Shown here one piece after another: positions 24,801 to 35,740 of a stretch of DNA of 64,000 bases (the stretch's first letter is position 1; each line of letters opens with the position of its first letter). Made by a program: the position numbers and the translations under genes. Origin of the DNA: Colias croceus (taxonomy: Eukaryota > Arthropoda > Insecta > Lepidoptera > Pieridae); contig NC_059542.1 in the NCBI RefSeq assembly GCF_905220415.1, positions 8,866,001 through 8,930,000 on the forward strand, read 5' to 3'. The notes beneath the pieces are model-generated. The model saw only the letters and a program-made list of their open reading frames with translations. It searched no databases and was not told the origin of the DNA.

Positions 24801-27800
24801 GTAGTATTGCGTACAAAGTGATATTATGATAAATAGGATTAGATGCGCCCTAGAACTAAATAGTTAACCGTAAAAAAGGGTTTCAGTCTAGAAGCGTGTA
24901 GTGTATAGTTGAATGGTTAACCTAGAATTGAATGGTTAATTTTTTTTTATTGCCAATAAGATAACAATTTATAATTACTTAATCAAATTATGAATACAAT
25001 AATTTTGAGATAGGATATAGTTTATTATTTTGAAATATTAAGATTGTTTTCAACACGTATAAATGTTACATACGATAGAATTCTTTACGATAAAACAAGG
25101 TGATTTTAATTGCATCAATAGTTTCACATTTGAAACTTTGTTACATTAAGATGACATTTCACATAAATCTACAAAAAGCGAACAATGGAAAATGTTTGGC
25201 TAATAAACACTTTTTCTGTGAGTGTTAAATATAGAAATTTTCTCAGACAATTTACACAATTGTAAGGTTAAATGGTTTAATGCATGGGATTAGAAGTAGA
25301 TCAACAAAATTACAGTAGAAAAAGGGGGAGGTCCACTGTATATTTCTACTCATTTGCAGTAGGCTCTACCTTTGCAAGAGTAAGATTATTTCAAGTTAGT
25401 ACCGAAATTTGGTTTTCATTGGACCCTGGATTTCGGACAAAATATTTTAACCGAATAAATAAATAGAATATGGAAAAGTTAAAAAAACTACTTAGTCAAA
25501 TTACTTAATCAACAAAAAGTCGATGCCTAAAATAAGTAAATGGTTCAACATTAAGAGCAAGAATTACTGTAAATATTAGGTTCTATTTCCGCATTTTCTT
25601 GTCAAGAAGCATTTTTTGGTGCATTTATTTTACAGAGATTATTTAATTTCTCCTTTTAAATAGACTAATTGGTAAATAATTAAGATATCAATTGATTAGT
25701 ACATTTGAGCGGAATCAAATAAAAGAGTTTAAACGGACCGTGCAATGATTTCGACACAAGCGCACCGGAACGCTGTATCCTTTCTCTATTGGCTAAAGAA
25801 CCTTCTGGCTTCGACTAGGAACTAGCGGATATTTTACTCACTTGGTATTTAATAAAATACTTTAGTACTATTCAGTATTTGGTGCGAAAACTTGAATTAA
25901 ACAAAATTGCTAGACTTAGAGTATCACAAAAATCAAATAGTGTCAATTGTATTTGAGCTTTGCTAAGTTCTTGGATTTGATATTTTAGGATAATGAAAGA
26001 GTATATTAAATTTGAATGTAACTATAAATTAAAAACATCGTTTAAGAAAATATTTTTTTTTACCTCAGCACGGGCTGCTACGACTTGTAGGTATTGTGAC
26101 ATTGCAAAAGGAAAATAATATATTATGGATACATTTAAAGGTTCTAAATTAATTAGTCAAAGACCATAGATAAATAATAATGTAAGTAGGATATATTTTC
26201 ATCGATGTTCAATAGAGACCGACACCGATGTTCAGTAATAATGCAGATTCATCTGTCAGATACAGACGCCGTGTATTCGCAGACGAAAGTGTGAGAGGAG
26301 AAAGTATAACTTAGTATACGTAAATAGACCTAAGCGTACAAACAAAATCAGAATACTAGACATTTATTACACAAAATGTAATACAAAGTATGATTAATAA
26401 CGCGAAAGTTTTGAGGTTAATAATGTTTATTTTTTTTAACTTCACGCAAATTACTTGACGTACCTACGTAGACGCAAAAATTTCACGGAGTTTAAATTTT
26501 GCCTAACATATGATATTCTTATTTTCTAAGCCTTATATATTTTGGCTAACACATAAAATACGTATTATCTAAGCCTGGTCTATATTACGTCAAGTAATTT
26601 CTTAAAATATGTGTTTTTGTCGTTTCCGATTCAGTAAGTTTTTGTTGTAAATCGCTTGAGAAATAGAAAATCCAATAAAATGATACTGATGATTGGAATG
26701 TAGGCCACTAAGGGCTTTCAAACCTTCATGCACTGGTCAATTAAATGCAATTTCACCAACGTTACCGGTTTTACAGACTTAACTAGTAGATAACGCTAAT
26801 TCATATTCATTGAAAATTACCTATTTATACTAAATTTGAATAGACGTTTTAACTCTCAAAATCACGTCCAAATTTTTATAATAAAATAAATAAAAGGTTA
26901 TTTATTTCTCACAGGTTAAGATAAAGTCTACTAGTTTGAAAAATGTGAGAGAGTGTAAGATATTGTTTATCTGTGAGTAATAGTAATACAGTTAGTAATA
27001 AGATGACTGATGAAGAGTAAATAAATAAATGAAAAATATACATAGACCAACATAGAACCTCATTCTTTTTAAATTCGATTTAGGACTGGTTTTTCAATCC
27101 TTAGTTAAAACTTATTCATCGAATAACAACACAGAACAGTAAGAACATAATAACAACCATTTTAAAAATGTGTCTTAAAACTAAACTTGCCCACTTTTTG
27201 ACAGTTTTTAGGTGATCTCTGTATATTATTGTGTAATACTTTATTGGACGGATAAGATTTAACCAAGGATTGAAAAATCGGCCCTAAATAGATTATTCGT
27301 AATTAATTTTGAGTTAATAGGTATCTATTGCTAAATGTCACAATTCTACATACCTATAAGAGTGTGTATAATTGTATAGCGTATGTATATTTATATTTTA
27401 CGATTAATCAATTCTCGATAATATCAATACATTAACGCAATGTTGTGCTTTTAAGCCTATCGTTGCACAAGTTTATATACGACTATGTACTACCAGGACT
27501 TATTGTACCAATCGTTTCGTTAAGGCCAGTGAGTTGCATTTAGATGCACTAGGCCTTTCGCAAGATGCACCGTAACTAACTGGCTATCTGATAATTTTAA
27601 ATTTTAAATTAGTATTTTATGTAATTTCTCAATAAGGTTCTTTTTTAAAAGTTTTAACCAAGGATTGAAAAATCGGCCCTTAAAATATAATTTTAGTTGT
27701 AGTATAAAATGCAGTAGGTAATAAATATTAAAAAAATATACAAATAAGAGGTACATAATAATTTTATGTGGTAGGTAATAGTATGCATTATATACTTCAA

Positions 27801-29233
27801 TTTAGGTATGTTTACGAATAGCAATGTATAGGTAATCGAGAAATCTAGGCAACTCTACATTTTAAAAATACATTGTCTATAATATGCTTTATTAATGTTA
27901 TTTTTTTTTTAATTTCAGATCCAGTTCTTCATGGTGCTATTCCATTCAATAAGTGCATTAGTATACGACTGCGGATATCCGAAGTAAGTACCTATAGAGA
28001 CGATATAGAGTGTAAGTAACGTTTTAGAGTTCGGTTTAAATTATTATTATAGACCAATGAAAAAATCCATCCTAAAATATGTGTGTTATTTTCATTTTAT
28101 TTATTGATAGAAGAACAGATTTATAAATATTAAATATACAAAAAGCACACAATCATTAAATAAATTAAAAAAAATGTCTTATATACGTTATTGAGAAGTA
28201 AAAGCAGTTTGAAGAACTTCAAAAAGCTTACATTTTGTTCATGAATCGTTTTATTAAACTAATTGTACATTAGAAAGTGCCAAATCACATGTTCAACTAA
28301 ATTGGGAAAGTATATAGATCTTATCTTGTGTTTGCTAGAATTTAGGAAATCTTTGAAACAGATTTTATATTACTTAATTGTTGTTACGGTTGTAAACAAA
28401 AGTGTGCTCCTCTTGCTTGAATAATTTGATGTTATCTTTACATGTTTTACACTAAATAAATTACGTGTAATTTTGGCACTATTAAAATACTTTAAATGTA
28501 CTAAAATGGACAACTTAATTATTAATAATTAGAATTTGTTTTCAGCGTGTAATAAGGGAAATTATATTCAAACGTAAATAAAATTCATTTCAGTGGAATA
28601 ATAAAATTTATTTCAAATAGTTCTTAGTAGTGAAGAGAAATCGTAGTACCTAAATTATGAAATTTCTTGAATATCAGAATCAAATTCTTACAGGTAAAAA
28701 TACGTATTTGCTGAACAGATATAAGATAAAGTTTACTCCCCAATAATATTTATAATTTACAAATTATATTTATACTTTATAGGAATAGGTTCCTTGTACT
28801 TCAATTTCCACTTTTCATTTATGATCGATTTTTATCTCAATTGATTAGTATGAATGATGAATTTATTTAGACATCTATACAAGATAAATGAATTATATTT
28901 AAGGTACTTACATAATAATGGTAGCCTATACAGTCTAAGCAACCATTTCTCTGCAGTTACTAACCATCATATTTTGCCTACAGGATCATCGCATCAGGTT
29001 TAATACTACATTCGTCGATTTTCATAGTTCTATTCATGAACTTCTACACGCACGCCTACAAGCCAGACAAACCAAAGCCAAAAGTTGACGCTTGCAACAA
29101 CAACACTAACGGTTACATACCACACGGTCACACGAACGGTCACGTGGTCAACGGTTCTGCAAATGGTCACATTGAGACGAAGGAAAACAGGAACGGCTTC
29201 GTCAACGGACACGCCAAGGAGAAAGTACAATAG
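12793..29233 (+). CDS. ELOVL fatty-acid elongase, seven coding exons, 328 residues
   Basis: The product is a multi-pass endoplasmic-reticulum enzyme of the ELOVL/ELO family, which condenses malonyl-CoA with long-chain acyl-CoA, the first step of each two-carbon elongation cycle. Coding exons are 12793-12892, 16334-16524, 17498-17578, 20944-21106, 21680-21816, 27919-27983 and 28984-29233 (stop TAG 29231-29233). The coding length is 984 nt and every junction is GT-AG and in frame. Diagnostic motifs are KLSEFADT (136-143), QITWLHLYHH with the catalytic histidine box (154-163), NNLVHVIMYGYY (189-200) and TTMQLIQF (220-227). Residues 34-46 (DPRVQGWFFFDSP) fit the N-terminal region of ELOVL1/7-type insect enzymes. 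Several hydrophobic segments are visible. The tail (about 283-328) is polar, with six Asn-Gly units, and lacks a classical KKxx retrieval signal. Substrate length cannot be told from sequence. Confidence 0.96.
12893..16333 (+). other. Elongase intron 1 (3.4 kb)
   Basis: Runs from GTACTT at 12893 to CAACAG at 16333. AT-rich with runs of T or A and a (TAAA)n stretch near 14490-14510. I see no coding exon and no well-defined mobile element in it. Confidence 0.8.
16334..16524 (+). CDS. Elongase coding exon 2
   Basis: Residues 34-97: DPRVQGWFFFDSPIPTFVMV opens the exon, followed by the first membrane helices (VLYLAFVLVAGPMWM) and NRKPFQIKNLLVAYNAGQVL. The conserved KPF and YN of this family region are present. 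It ends with SLYMFYE at phase 0 before the donor GTAAGT at 16525. Confidence 0.96.
16525..17497 (+). other. Elongase intron 2 (1.0 kb)
   Basis: GTAAGT to TTTCAG. It holds a short open frame at 17002-17202 without any coding signature and no mobile element that I recognise. Confidence 0.8.
17498..17578 (+). CDS. Elongase coding exon 3
   Basis: 27 residues, 98-124: HLMSGWWADYSLTCQPVDYS followed by DSEKARR. The C-x-P-V-D-Y-S word matches the loop seen in ELOVL1/7-type enzymes between helices 2 and 3. Both boundaries are phase 0, with donor GTAAGT at 17579. Confidence 0.95.
17597..17777 (-). mobile_element. LINE/SINE-like repeat family A, copy 3
   Basis: Diverged minus-strand copy beginning CTAGCTTTCCGCCCACGGC, inserted 19 bp after exon 3. 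The 'agtcgctt' end and the 'tttaaagatct' middle are recognisable with many substitutions, so this is an older insertion. Confidence 0.7.
18389..18580 (+). mobile_element. LINE-like repeat family B, copy 3
   Basis: Full short form, from ACTAGCTGTGCTCCGCAG to TATTATTAGTATAGAT, with 'ttcttcgataaatgggctatataacaccg' and 'gaccagtaattcccgagattagcgcg'. It is non-coding. Confidence 0.75.
19247..19508 (-). mobile_element. 5'-truncated LINE copy with 15-bp target duplication
   Basis: A GC-rich 262-bp block in AT-rich intron. A poly(T) run (19247-19255) marks the poly(A) tail of an element lying on the minus strand. The flanks AGCTTTTTGATTACC at 19232-19246 and 19509-19523 are identical, a clear 15-bp target-site duplication. 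No reading frame with recognisable reverse-transcriptase motifs remains, so it is probably 3' UTR. The length of the duplication and the tail indicate target-primed retrotransposition. Confidence 0.85.
20944..21106 (+). CDS. Elongase coding exon 4 (catalytic histidine box)
   Basis: Residues 125-178 plus one base of 179. It begins MLHLCWVYYFSKLSEFADTI, then FFVLRKKKSQITWLHLYHHS. It holds the K-x-x-E-x-x-D-T motif at 136-143 and the HxxHH box at 159-163 that defines the family and is needed for condensation. The exon ends KFIAG at phase 1 before GTGAGT at 21107. Confidence 0.97.
21107..21679 (+). other. Elongase intron 4 (0.6 kb)
   Basis: GTGAGT to TTCTAG. AT-rich with a (TTTA)n stretch near 21458-21484 that may be a decayed repeat tail. 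Nothing else seen. Confidence 0.8.
21680..21816 (+). CDS. Elongase coding exon 5
   Basis: Residues 179-224: GGHGTFSNIVNNLVHVIMYG, then YYMVAAMGPQYQKYLWWKKH and LTTMQL. It carries the family motif N-x-x-V-H-x-x-M-Y-x-Y-Y (189-200) and the WWKK..TxxQ segment. Phase 1 at its start and phase 0 at its end (donor GTGAGT). Confidence 0.97.
22715..22907 (-). mobile_element. LINE-like repeat family B, copy 4
   Basis: Minus-strand copy beginning CTAGCTGCGCCCCGCGG and ending in the (AAAC)n tail. It keeps the 'gtggctccacgc' segment otherwise seen in copy 1. Confidence 0.7.
23388..23717. mobile_element. GC-rich MITE with GGGCGTTTTTCCATTA termini
   Basis: A 330-bp imperfect inverted repeat. The termini GGGCGTTTTTCCATTACCCG and CGGGTAATGGAAAAACGCCC are perfect 20-bp inverted repeats, and the arms are filled with CCGGCA / GCCGG words. 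It is flanked by ATT at 23385-23387 and 23718-23720, a probable 3-bp duplication, which together with the GGGC ends suggests a PIF/Harbinger-type element (tentative). Both strands show open frames only because stop codons are rare in GC-rich sequence; they are not genes. Confidence 0.75.
23916..23961. repeat. Perfect 21-bp inverted repeat, 4-base loop
   Basis: AAGATTTAAATCAATTAAGT plus A (23916-23936) pairs without mismatch with 23941-23961 across the loop AAGA. It lies in elongase intron 5, about 200 bp after the GC-rich MITE. Confidence 0.85.
24345..24475 (-). mobile_element. LINE-like repeat family B, copy 5 (internal deletion)
   Basis: Minus-strand copy with both ends (CTAGTTGTGCCCTGCGG and the (AAAC)n tail) but lacking about 60 bp of the middle found in the other copies. 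Confidence 0.7.
27081..27289 (-). mobile_element. MITE family D, copy 2
   Basis: Termini TTAGGACTGGTTTTTCAATC and GATTGAAAAATCGGCCCTAA enclose about 209 bp. The internal 'tattggacggataagatttaaccaagg' is shared with copy 3 (63669-63848) in the opposite orientation. Confidence 0.8.
27649..27683. mobile_element. Solo terminus of MITE family D
   Basis: AGTTTTAACCAAGGATTGAA followed by AAATCGGCCCTTAA matches one end of family D with no partner end within 400 bp, other than the complete copy 360 bp upstream. It is a deletion remnant. Confidence 0.7.
27919..27983 (+). CDS. Elongase coding exon 6
   Basis: Residues 225-245 and two bases of 246: IQFFMVLFHSISALVYDCGY then P(K). It completes the TxxQxxQF motif begun in exon 5 and carries the F-H-S.. 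helix and Y-x-C-x-Y/F-P loop typical of the family. The acceptor is AATTTCAG and the donor GTAAGT. Confidence 0.95.
27984..28983 (+). other. Elongase intron 6 (1.0 kb)
   Basis: GTAAGT to TACAG. AT-rich, with no exon or recognised repeat. Confidence 0.8.
28984..29233 (+). CDS. Elongase coding exon 7 with Asn-Gly-rich tail
   Basis: Residues 246-328. The last membrane helix (LILHSSIFIVLFMNFYTHAY) is followed by a lysine/proline linker (KPDKPKPK). A polar tail then has Asn-Gly at 288, 297, 302, 306, 316 and 320, with NGH at 297-299, 306-308 and 320-322. It ends AKEKVQ and TAG. The NFY-x-x-A/S-Y word is standard for the family; the Asn-Gly tail is lineage-variable. No KKxx or KxKxx at the terminus. 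Confidence 0.95.
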
Positions 29234-30320
29234 AATGTGATATCAATTTATATAAGACTTATAATTTAAGTATAAAGTGCAAATGGGCTTCCGTGCTGTT
29301 TTGTAAATACATATATGCTATGAGCAAGTCTCAGTGAAACAAACTTCTTACTTTTATTGAATCAATAAAAGGTAACCAGTTGTTTATTCGTCCAATTATT
29401 TGAATGTGCTCGATTCTTTTCGATGTCCTCGCTCAATTCCATTTTCGATGTAAAATAAATGTAAATAAGAAAACGGTTGTATATTTGCTACTATTAAGCT
29501 CTACTATATTTGCTCAATCTAAATATGTTTTTTTATTCTTGGACATTTCTTTAAATTCGTATTAACTACCTCACTACCGTCCTCTTCGATTATTCCGTCC
29601 TCTGTAATATAGAACGTGTATATTTTGTAAAATAATTATTTAAGAGCGTAGTTTAACTGAATTTTCGATTAAGAAAATGTCGTTCGACGGAACTGTGCTT
29701 TACCTGTATCATATAGGGGTTTTATTAAATAATGGTACTTAATATTGATTAATCACAACGCTTTAGATAGAAGCTCTGCTTTAAATACTTTATTTAATAT
29801 GTAGTTTTATTGGATATTGAAAAGTTCTAAGATTGGTAATCGAGAGGTTGCAAATATACGTATATTATTATAAGGTGTGATTTCATAATATCATGATTTC
29901 CGAAGTTTTTGGCGAATTAAAATTTCTTTAACTAAGTCTAAGTATAGTTATATTCATTCAACTTTCAAGTCTTCCATGTACATTGTACAGTTTGAATAAT
30001 TATTAATTTCATTTTTATTGTACAGTAAATGTATGATATTAAATAAATATTATAATTATTTAAATAAATGTGTAATAGTTACCCAATTCCTAGGAATCTC
30101 AATTAAATTGTATTGGTCGTAGAAAAACGTTTATTAGTATAATCTGTACCTTTATTTCGGGTTAATGGAATCAGAAAGGGGAAAATATCAGTCAGTTGAG
30201 GAGATTTTACATTATTTATAAATGTATAATTTAAGATTATTGTAAAATATACAAGTATTAATATAATGTAAGTGGTACTACCATTAGTGATGTATACTTT
30301 TTATATACAATAAAATATTT
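29234..30320 (+). terminator. Elongase 3' UTR and poly(A) signals
   Basis: AATAAA hexamers occur at 29364-29369, 29454-29459, 30042-30047, 30063-30068 and 30309-30314. The first is about 130 bp after the stop; the last would give a UTR of about 1.1 kb and is followed by a T-rich stretch. Which is used cannot be told from sequence. No other gene lies here. Confidence 0.5.
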
Positions 30321-31949
30321 ACTCTATATTTTGTCTATTCATTATTATATTACCCCTCACAAAGCCTTTATAAGCGAAAGTTGATAATACATAATTGACA
30401 AAGCTTAACAGAAACTCAAAATATAACTATGGAAATTTAAAACAAAAATTATAATTATTAAACTCTACATTGATATCTATAAACAAGTAAAACGCCATCT
30501 ATTGAACTATCTGAGAACTAAGGTTGTAGAGAAGGTGGTTGTTGCAGGTAGCAGATAGAGCCTTCGCAAAAACCGCACAAAGCGCAAGATGTCATTATAA
30601 CTAACAGTTTAGATTACTTATGTAGAGCCTCTCCGAGAAATTAATAAAAAAGACGATATTCTTGTTAGTTAATAATCGTTTGCTCTACCCTCCTTATTAT
30701 AAAAACGACGCGTGTTTATAGAGTGTTACAATATTATGTTTATTATGTACAAAACAAGTGATAACTGCGTTAAAAACAACCGACTTCAAACTTGCACTTG
30801 CAAAATTTACAAATACCTACAGACAAAAATGCTCATAAAATAAAAACTACTGGGCCTATCCGAATAAAATTTTTATGGGACCAATTCGACACCATCCCGC
30901 ATCGAACAAAAAAAGAATCACGTAAATCGGTTCAGAAACCTCGGAGTAATCGGTGTACATACATAAAAAAAAAAAAAATATACCGGCCGAATTGATAACC
31001 TCCTCCTTTTTTTTGAAGTCGGTTAAAAAGAAAAATGAACAACTTCGAAAAGTTTCTAATTCAATGCTTAGTAAATTTTAATTTCTTTTCAATAAAAAAA
31101 TTCTAATTGGTGAATTTATAAAATATATTCCAAAAAATCTCGAATTTGAAATTACTAATTGACACGTCCACGTTTCAAATGTACCGTTGAACCCATTACT
31201 GCAAACCTTCATTAGCCTTAATATAACGGAGCGAAATGTCAATAAACCTGACATTCGGACGTTTTTTCTACCCTAACTCATTTGTTAGCCCTAAAATCAT
31301 GGCCCTACATTTTGTAACGTGACAAACCATTTATCTGGAAACCCCGATTGTAACTCTACTAGGAGCTCTTGGATTCGCAAAAAATGGATACAACAATGGA
31401 GTTATGGGTCAAACAGAACTGGTTATTTGAAACCCCGCTTTGAAAAGGGTAGACTCGGAGCAAATATTTCTATCCCCGTTTGAACATATTTGAAGAAATG
31501 AGACAGCGTTACTTGTTTCTTCGCCACATTTTGACGAATGTTTAGATAAAATAAATGTTTGTTTTGAATAAATTAATTGGGTTTATTGTTATTAGACGTT
31601 CGTTTTTTTTTAACTAAGCTTTATAAATTATCAATACATTTTAATTTTCGTTTTTGTCAATTTGGTAGAGTCGTTATGTAAATAAGTGGTAAATCAGACA
31701 TTTATGTTTCGTTTCTTCGAACAAAAATCCGGACATTATTGTAGGTACCACCCTCTAAAAAATGAGGGTCATTATTAAACTTATAAACAGAATTGACGTC
31801 TTCTTGCAAAAGATAGAGTCATCACCTAATCCCATCATATTTATTACTGTTTTAGGGAATCATATTTACAAATATCACATCTGTCAAATAACATTCGTTC
31901 CATAGAGTAAAACGGAACGTTCCCCGATCTACATCATAGAGTATACACA
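30321..31949. other. Intergenic between the elongase and the second gene
   Basis: Contains a CTCF-like word (30492-30504) and MITE family E copy 2. The stretch 31190-31520 has few AT runs and several balanced words ('cattagccttaatataacggagcg', 'ggaaaccccgattg') and may be conserved regulatory DNA. No gene recognised. Confidence 0.6.
30778..31024 (-). mobile_element. MITE family E, copy 2
   Basis: Inverted copy of 8099-8340 with termini AACCGACTTCAAA and TTTGAAGTCGGTT. Sequence shared with copy 1 extends outward to about 30754 ('acaagtgataactgcgttaaaaac'). The short open frame inside is shared by chance with copy 1 and is not a gene. Confidence 0.8.
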
Positions 31950-32905
31950 ATAAGGTCTACGCTCTCTGCGCCGGCCGGGCTATAGGTACCCCTCGGCCGG
32001 GGAGACCGGGGTGAGCGGGTAACACAATTCAGTTGGCCGAATGCGCGCGCTTTGGGCGTATGTGTCTCGCGTCGCGTTTAATTGGTCATCTCACACTAAA
32101 TACAACAATATAACCCAACATTTCACTTACAAATCACTAAAACAACAATTAAATAACAGTGTTTGTGTCGAATGAAGTGCTTTATGTTATAACATGTGAA
32201 AAAACTTGATAAAACCAGTGCTAATGACAAGAAGCTTTATACAGCGTCATAGTATCTTGAAACGATATGAAACAACATTTTGTACTGCGATAAATCCATT
32301 GAACTGGCTCGTTTTATCGGTAATATGCAATTAGATTGTGGAATAATAGTGTTAATATATTCACGGTGAATGTAAAATATATTTTAAAGTGGGTGTCCTG
32401 TATAGCATGCTAATCAGAGTTTCTTGAAACCTTACACAAAAAGTCTGCACTAGACTACTGCAGTGCGATTTGGGTTGCAAATTTTTGACTCTGCCATTCA
32501 ATTGATGAAATTTAATGAATTGTTGATTATTTTAAGGTTCTCTAAGAGGCTTATATCTATTAGCGATCACTGTTATGAAATTTTACACTAGATGTTTGTT
32601 TATATTTAGATAGAGGTGATAATTTCAAGTTTACAAGAATTGTAGAGTTACTTACATAATATTGGTGAATATTTACCATTGTTCCCCAGTCCGTAAAATA
32701 AAATATTCATTGTATGGTACACTCGTGATACCCGTTACACCCTGCGATTTAAATTTTAGTATTATGAGTTAGGAATTAATTATACTATAATTATGCAGTC
32801 GAAGTTTATGACTACACATTGACTACATGTCTATTTCGTAATATTTTAATGTTTCTTTAGATCATCGATTTTGGAAAATTTTCTTTAATCTTGATAATAG
32901 GTAAG
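31950..32905 (+). promoter_or_regulatory. Promoter-like GC island and possible 5' UTR exon of the second gene
   Basis: 31965-32085 is sharply GC-rich (GCGCCGGCCGGGC, CGGCCGGGGAGACCGGGG, GCGCGCGC). It includes an initiator-like TCAGTT at 32029-32034. Downstream sequence lacks repeats, and a consensus donor (AATAGGTAAGTG) sits at 32901. A transcript starting near 32031 and spliced at 32901 to the acceptor at 44711 would make a non-coding first exon for the gene whose start codon is at 44785. This is inference; I see no TATA box or downstream promoter element. Confidence 0.35.
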
Positions 32906-35489
32906 TGCTGGCTGACCGTACAATTTCATTTATTAATACTTACTTATTTAGGATAAATAAGGCGTTAGAAAAATAAGCTCTCCTTGTAGCGTTTCTCAAA
33001 CAAATTCAACGAACAGTGTAATTTTGTGTAATTTAATAAACGCACATACAAATAAAATCATATCTTATAGCATTTTATTTAATTCTATATTTCGAAACAT
33101 TTTTAGCAAATATTGTCATGTTCAGATATTGTTTATTTCTACAAGTAAATTCAACGAATGAATGCATACCCTGATTCATTCATAACACAAAACATTCAAC
33201 TTAACAACATATTTATTTGAATACAATCATTTCTCGCGCAAACAAAAGCGCTATCGGTTCACACGTTTTTGTCGAAACCTTATAAGAACTAGGATTCATA
33301 AATACATTGAAAATCTATCCGTTACATTAATATGAAACGGCATTTATATTTTTGATAAACTTTTTATCTCCATTTTCGTTAAAGCTCTCTCAATAAAGAC
33401 ACGATGATACAACGCTAAAGAAATATTTTTTGAATACTTACTCAAATTCAAACATTTATTTATTTAATTAGACTTCTTCTAGAAGAAATTTTCTATCGTC
33501 AAAACATATTTTAACATTTACCACCGATACTTAGAAAAGCATAAAGCACACAAGATTCAATCAATATTTTAATTTCAACCGTAATCAATTACTTCGAAAG
33601 CATTAGAATCCATTATTATTTCATTAAACTTTATATATAGTAACGAGTCTTTTACGAAGACATTTTAACAGCTCCAAAGCTTCGAACTGCGTAATTTACC
33701 CATCAATAATTCTAATTAATTATTACCAGGTCGACGTTAAACTTCTTAATAGCTTTGCAACTCAACCGGTCAAGAACAATTCTATTCTTCGATTCCTGCA
33801 TACCATTTCTTTCCATTTCTTACATTCTTTGGGAGTATTGGATCGTGGTGGAAGAAAAAGTAATCTACAGTACTGAATACCATTTTCCCGTTTCATTTTG
33901 ACAATAAAACCGTCTGTAATGAAGTATACAGTTGCGGGAACAATGCGGTGACCTTGACATGTAGAAATAATGTGTATTTCTTATTTACACTATAACTGAT
34001 TCAGTCGATACAAAGTGAGACAACCTTTTAACAACATGGTATTATGTTAAGAATTTTGCTGTGGTAAAACTGCAATTTTACAAATACTCAAATCCTTTGT
34101 TTCAATTCGAACAAGAAGCGAAATAAATTCACGAACATATGTTCATGAAACATCGATTCCATTGCTTTTTCGGCTCTCCAATTACATTCTCATAGCTAAA
34201 AAATGGACAGAGGTTTTTGACTAGCCATTACGTATAAGCATTAGATAAATGACTATTGGCAGTAAAATAGATTATACGATTCGTCTCGCAGTACAAACTA
34301 CTCTATGTGAAATGGACTCTCCCGTGGCTAGTGTTATGGATATTGAAGGTATAAATTATGGGGATACGAGAATGGGTGAATATCTAACGAAGGTTGCGGT
34401 ACACTATAATATTGTAATACTATTAACATCGCTTGATGTATGATTTATGTCAAGAAAACAGAATCGAGTAGGTACATTAAGAAGACGGAAAAGGTTTCTG
34501 AGATATTCTGCTTAAACCTATTTTGATTAGGTTAATTAGGTATCTGTAAAGCATAGAAAATAATGAGTATAGACAACATTATAATATTAAAATTTAAAAG
34601 TTCAGAAACCACCTTAAATAACAACAATTTCCAGAAAATAAGTTTCGTGTACTAAAATTATTTTCGAGTAAATATTGAAACGTTAGTATGCCATAAAACA
34701 CGGTGATATGAAAATATAAAACCGTAACGAATAAGTGAAACAGAACTATAAAAAGAAATTAGTCAAACCAGTTTCAATAAAAATAATGCTGTCAGAAAAA
34801 GTACTGCGCTAGCAGACGTCTGGCCAAAAGAAATAAAAGCATTGTGGAACCAACAAAATAAGAAAAGAAACTATTCAGTCTTGATTCTACGTCTTATTTC
34901 TTTCGCTCCGGAAGTTATCAACAATTCGACCGGTTTGGCTCCACCGTAGCTGTAAGCTGAGGATACTTGAATCCATGTGTAAACTAATATAATTATTTAT
35001 ACGTTATTAATCCACACGCAAGAACTTTCATGGGCGACTTCTTAATAGTTTGCTACGAATTTATATTTAAACAAACTCCTATGTGACAATATTGAGTCTG
35101 CCTAAGTAATAAAAACTCTACGGGGACTCGTACATTAATAATACAGTCTGGCTTTGGTAGAAGTCGTGCGTTTATTGATTTGACACTTGTGGTTTGAAGT
35201 CGGTATATTATCTTACCTCAGTCACAGGTGTGTGACTACTTGGATTACATTTACATTATGTTTATACTGTGAACCTATTCTCTTCAATCGCTGTTTAATA
35301 TCACGGGAAGAGTTAATGTACTTTGTTTTATTTAAACCTCTTTTGAATAAATATTTCATCGTGTCATATAACTTTTAATAATAATTACTGAATGATTATT
35401 TATTTTATGCTACCGTAAAAAATTAGTTGGTAATTATACATCTTCACTGTTACTGCCATTATCAAATCGTTTCTATTTTCGTGATAACC

Positions 35490-35740
35490 CCTCAAAATGC
35501 TAAACGGGCGCTCAAGCGAAAAAGCGGGACCGCGGCTGGTTGCCATGTCACTTGTGACTGACAGCTGTCAGTTGGGTTTGACATTTTATCCTTTACGCAA
35601 AAGACAACAATATTGCCCTTACAATAAGAGTTATAATTCTTGGAAATTGTACAATATTTATTTATCTGCACGTGTGAGTTCGGAGCCCGATGCGACTGTA
35701 ATATTGTGCGATCAATTTGTCGAAAAATAGATGTCACTGG
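35490..35740. promoter_or_regulatory. Promoter-like island with TGACAGCTGTCA
   Basis: A GC-richer patch including 'gggcgctcaagcg', 'gcgggaccgcggctgg' and the palindrome TGACAGCTGTCA at about 35559-35570, followed by 'gtttgacatttt'. Such words often sit near insect transcription starts. In one + frame there are only two stops across 35497-35952, the first of them at 35728, but the translation has no recognisable domain. It may be an alternative promoter, a non-coding RNA start, or a decayed retrocopy. Confidence 0.25.

Larger units (their letters stand above)
21817..27918 (+). other. Elongase intron 5 (6.1 kb)
   Basis: The largest intron. It contains family B copies (22715-22907, 24345-24475), a GC-rich MITE (23388-23717), a 21-bp hairpin (23916-23961), family D (27081-27289 and the solo end 27649-27683) and a (TTTA)n tail fragment at about 21877-21900. 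A GC-richer patch at 23030-23110 and another at 25735-25835 (with CTATTGGCTAAAGAACCTTC) could be regulatory. I see no internal exon. Confidence 0.75.

Noticed and set aside
34249..34443. 64-codon frame with less AT-driven composition.
   Set aside because: No splice sites in phase, no domain, and no neighbouring exon.
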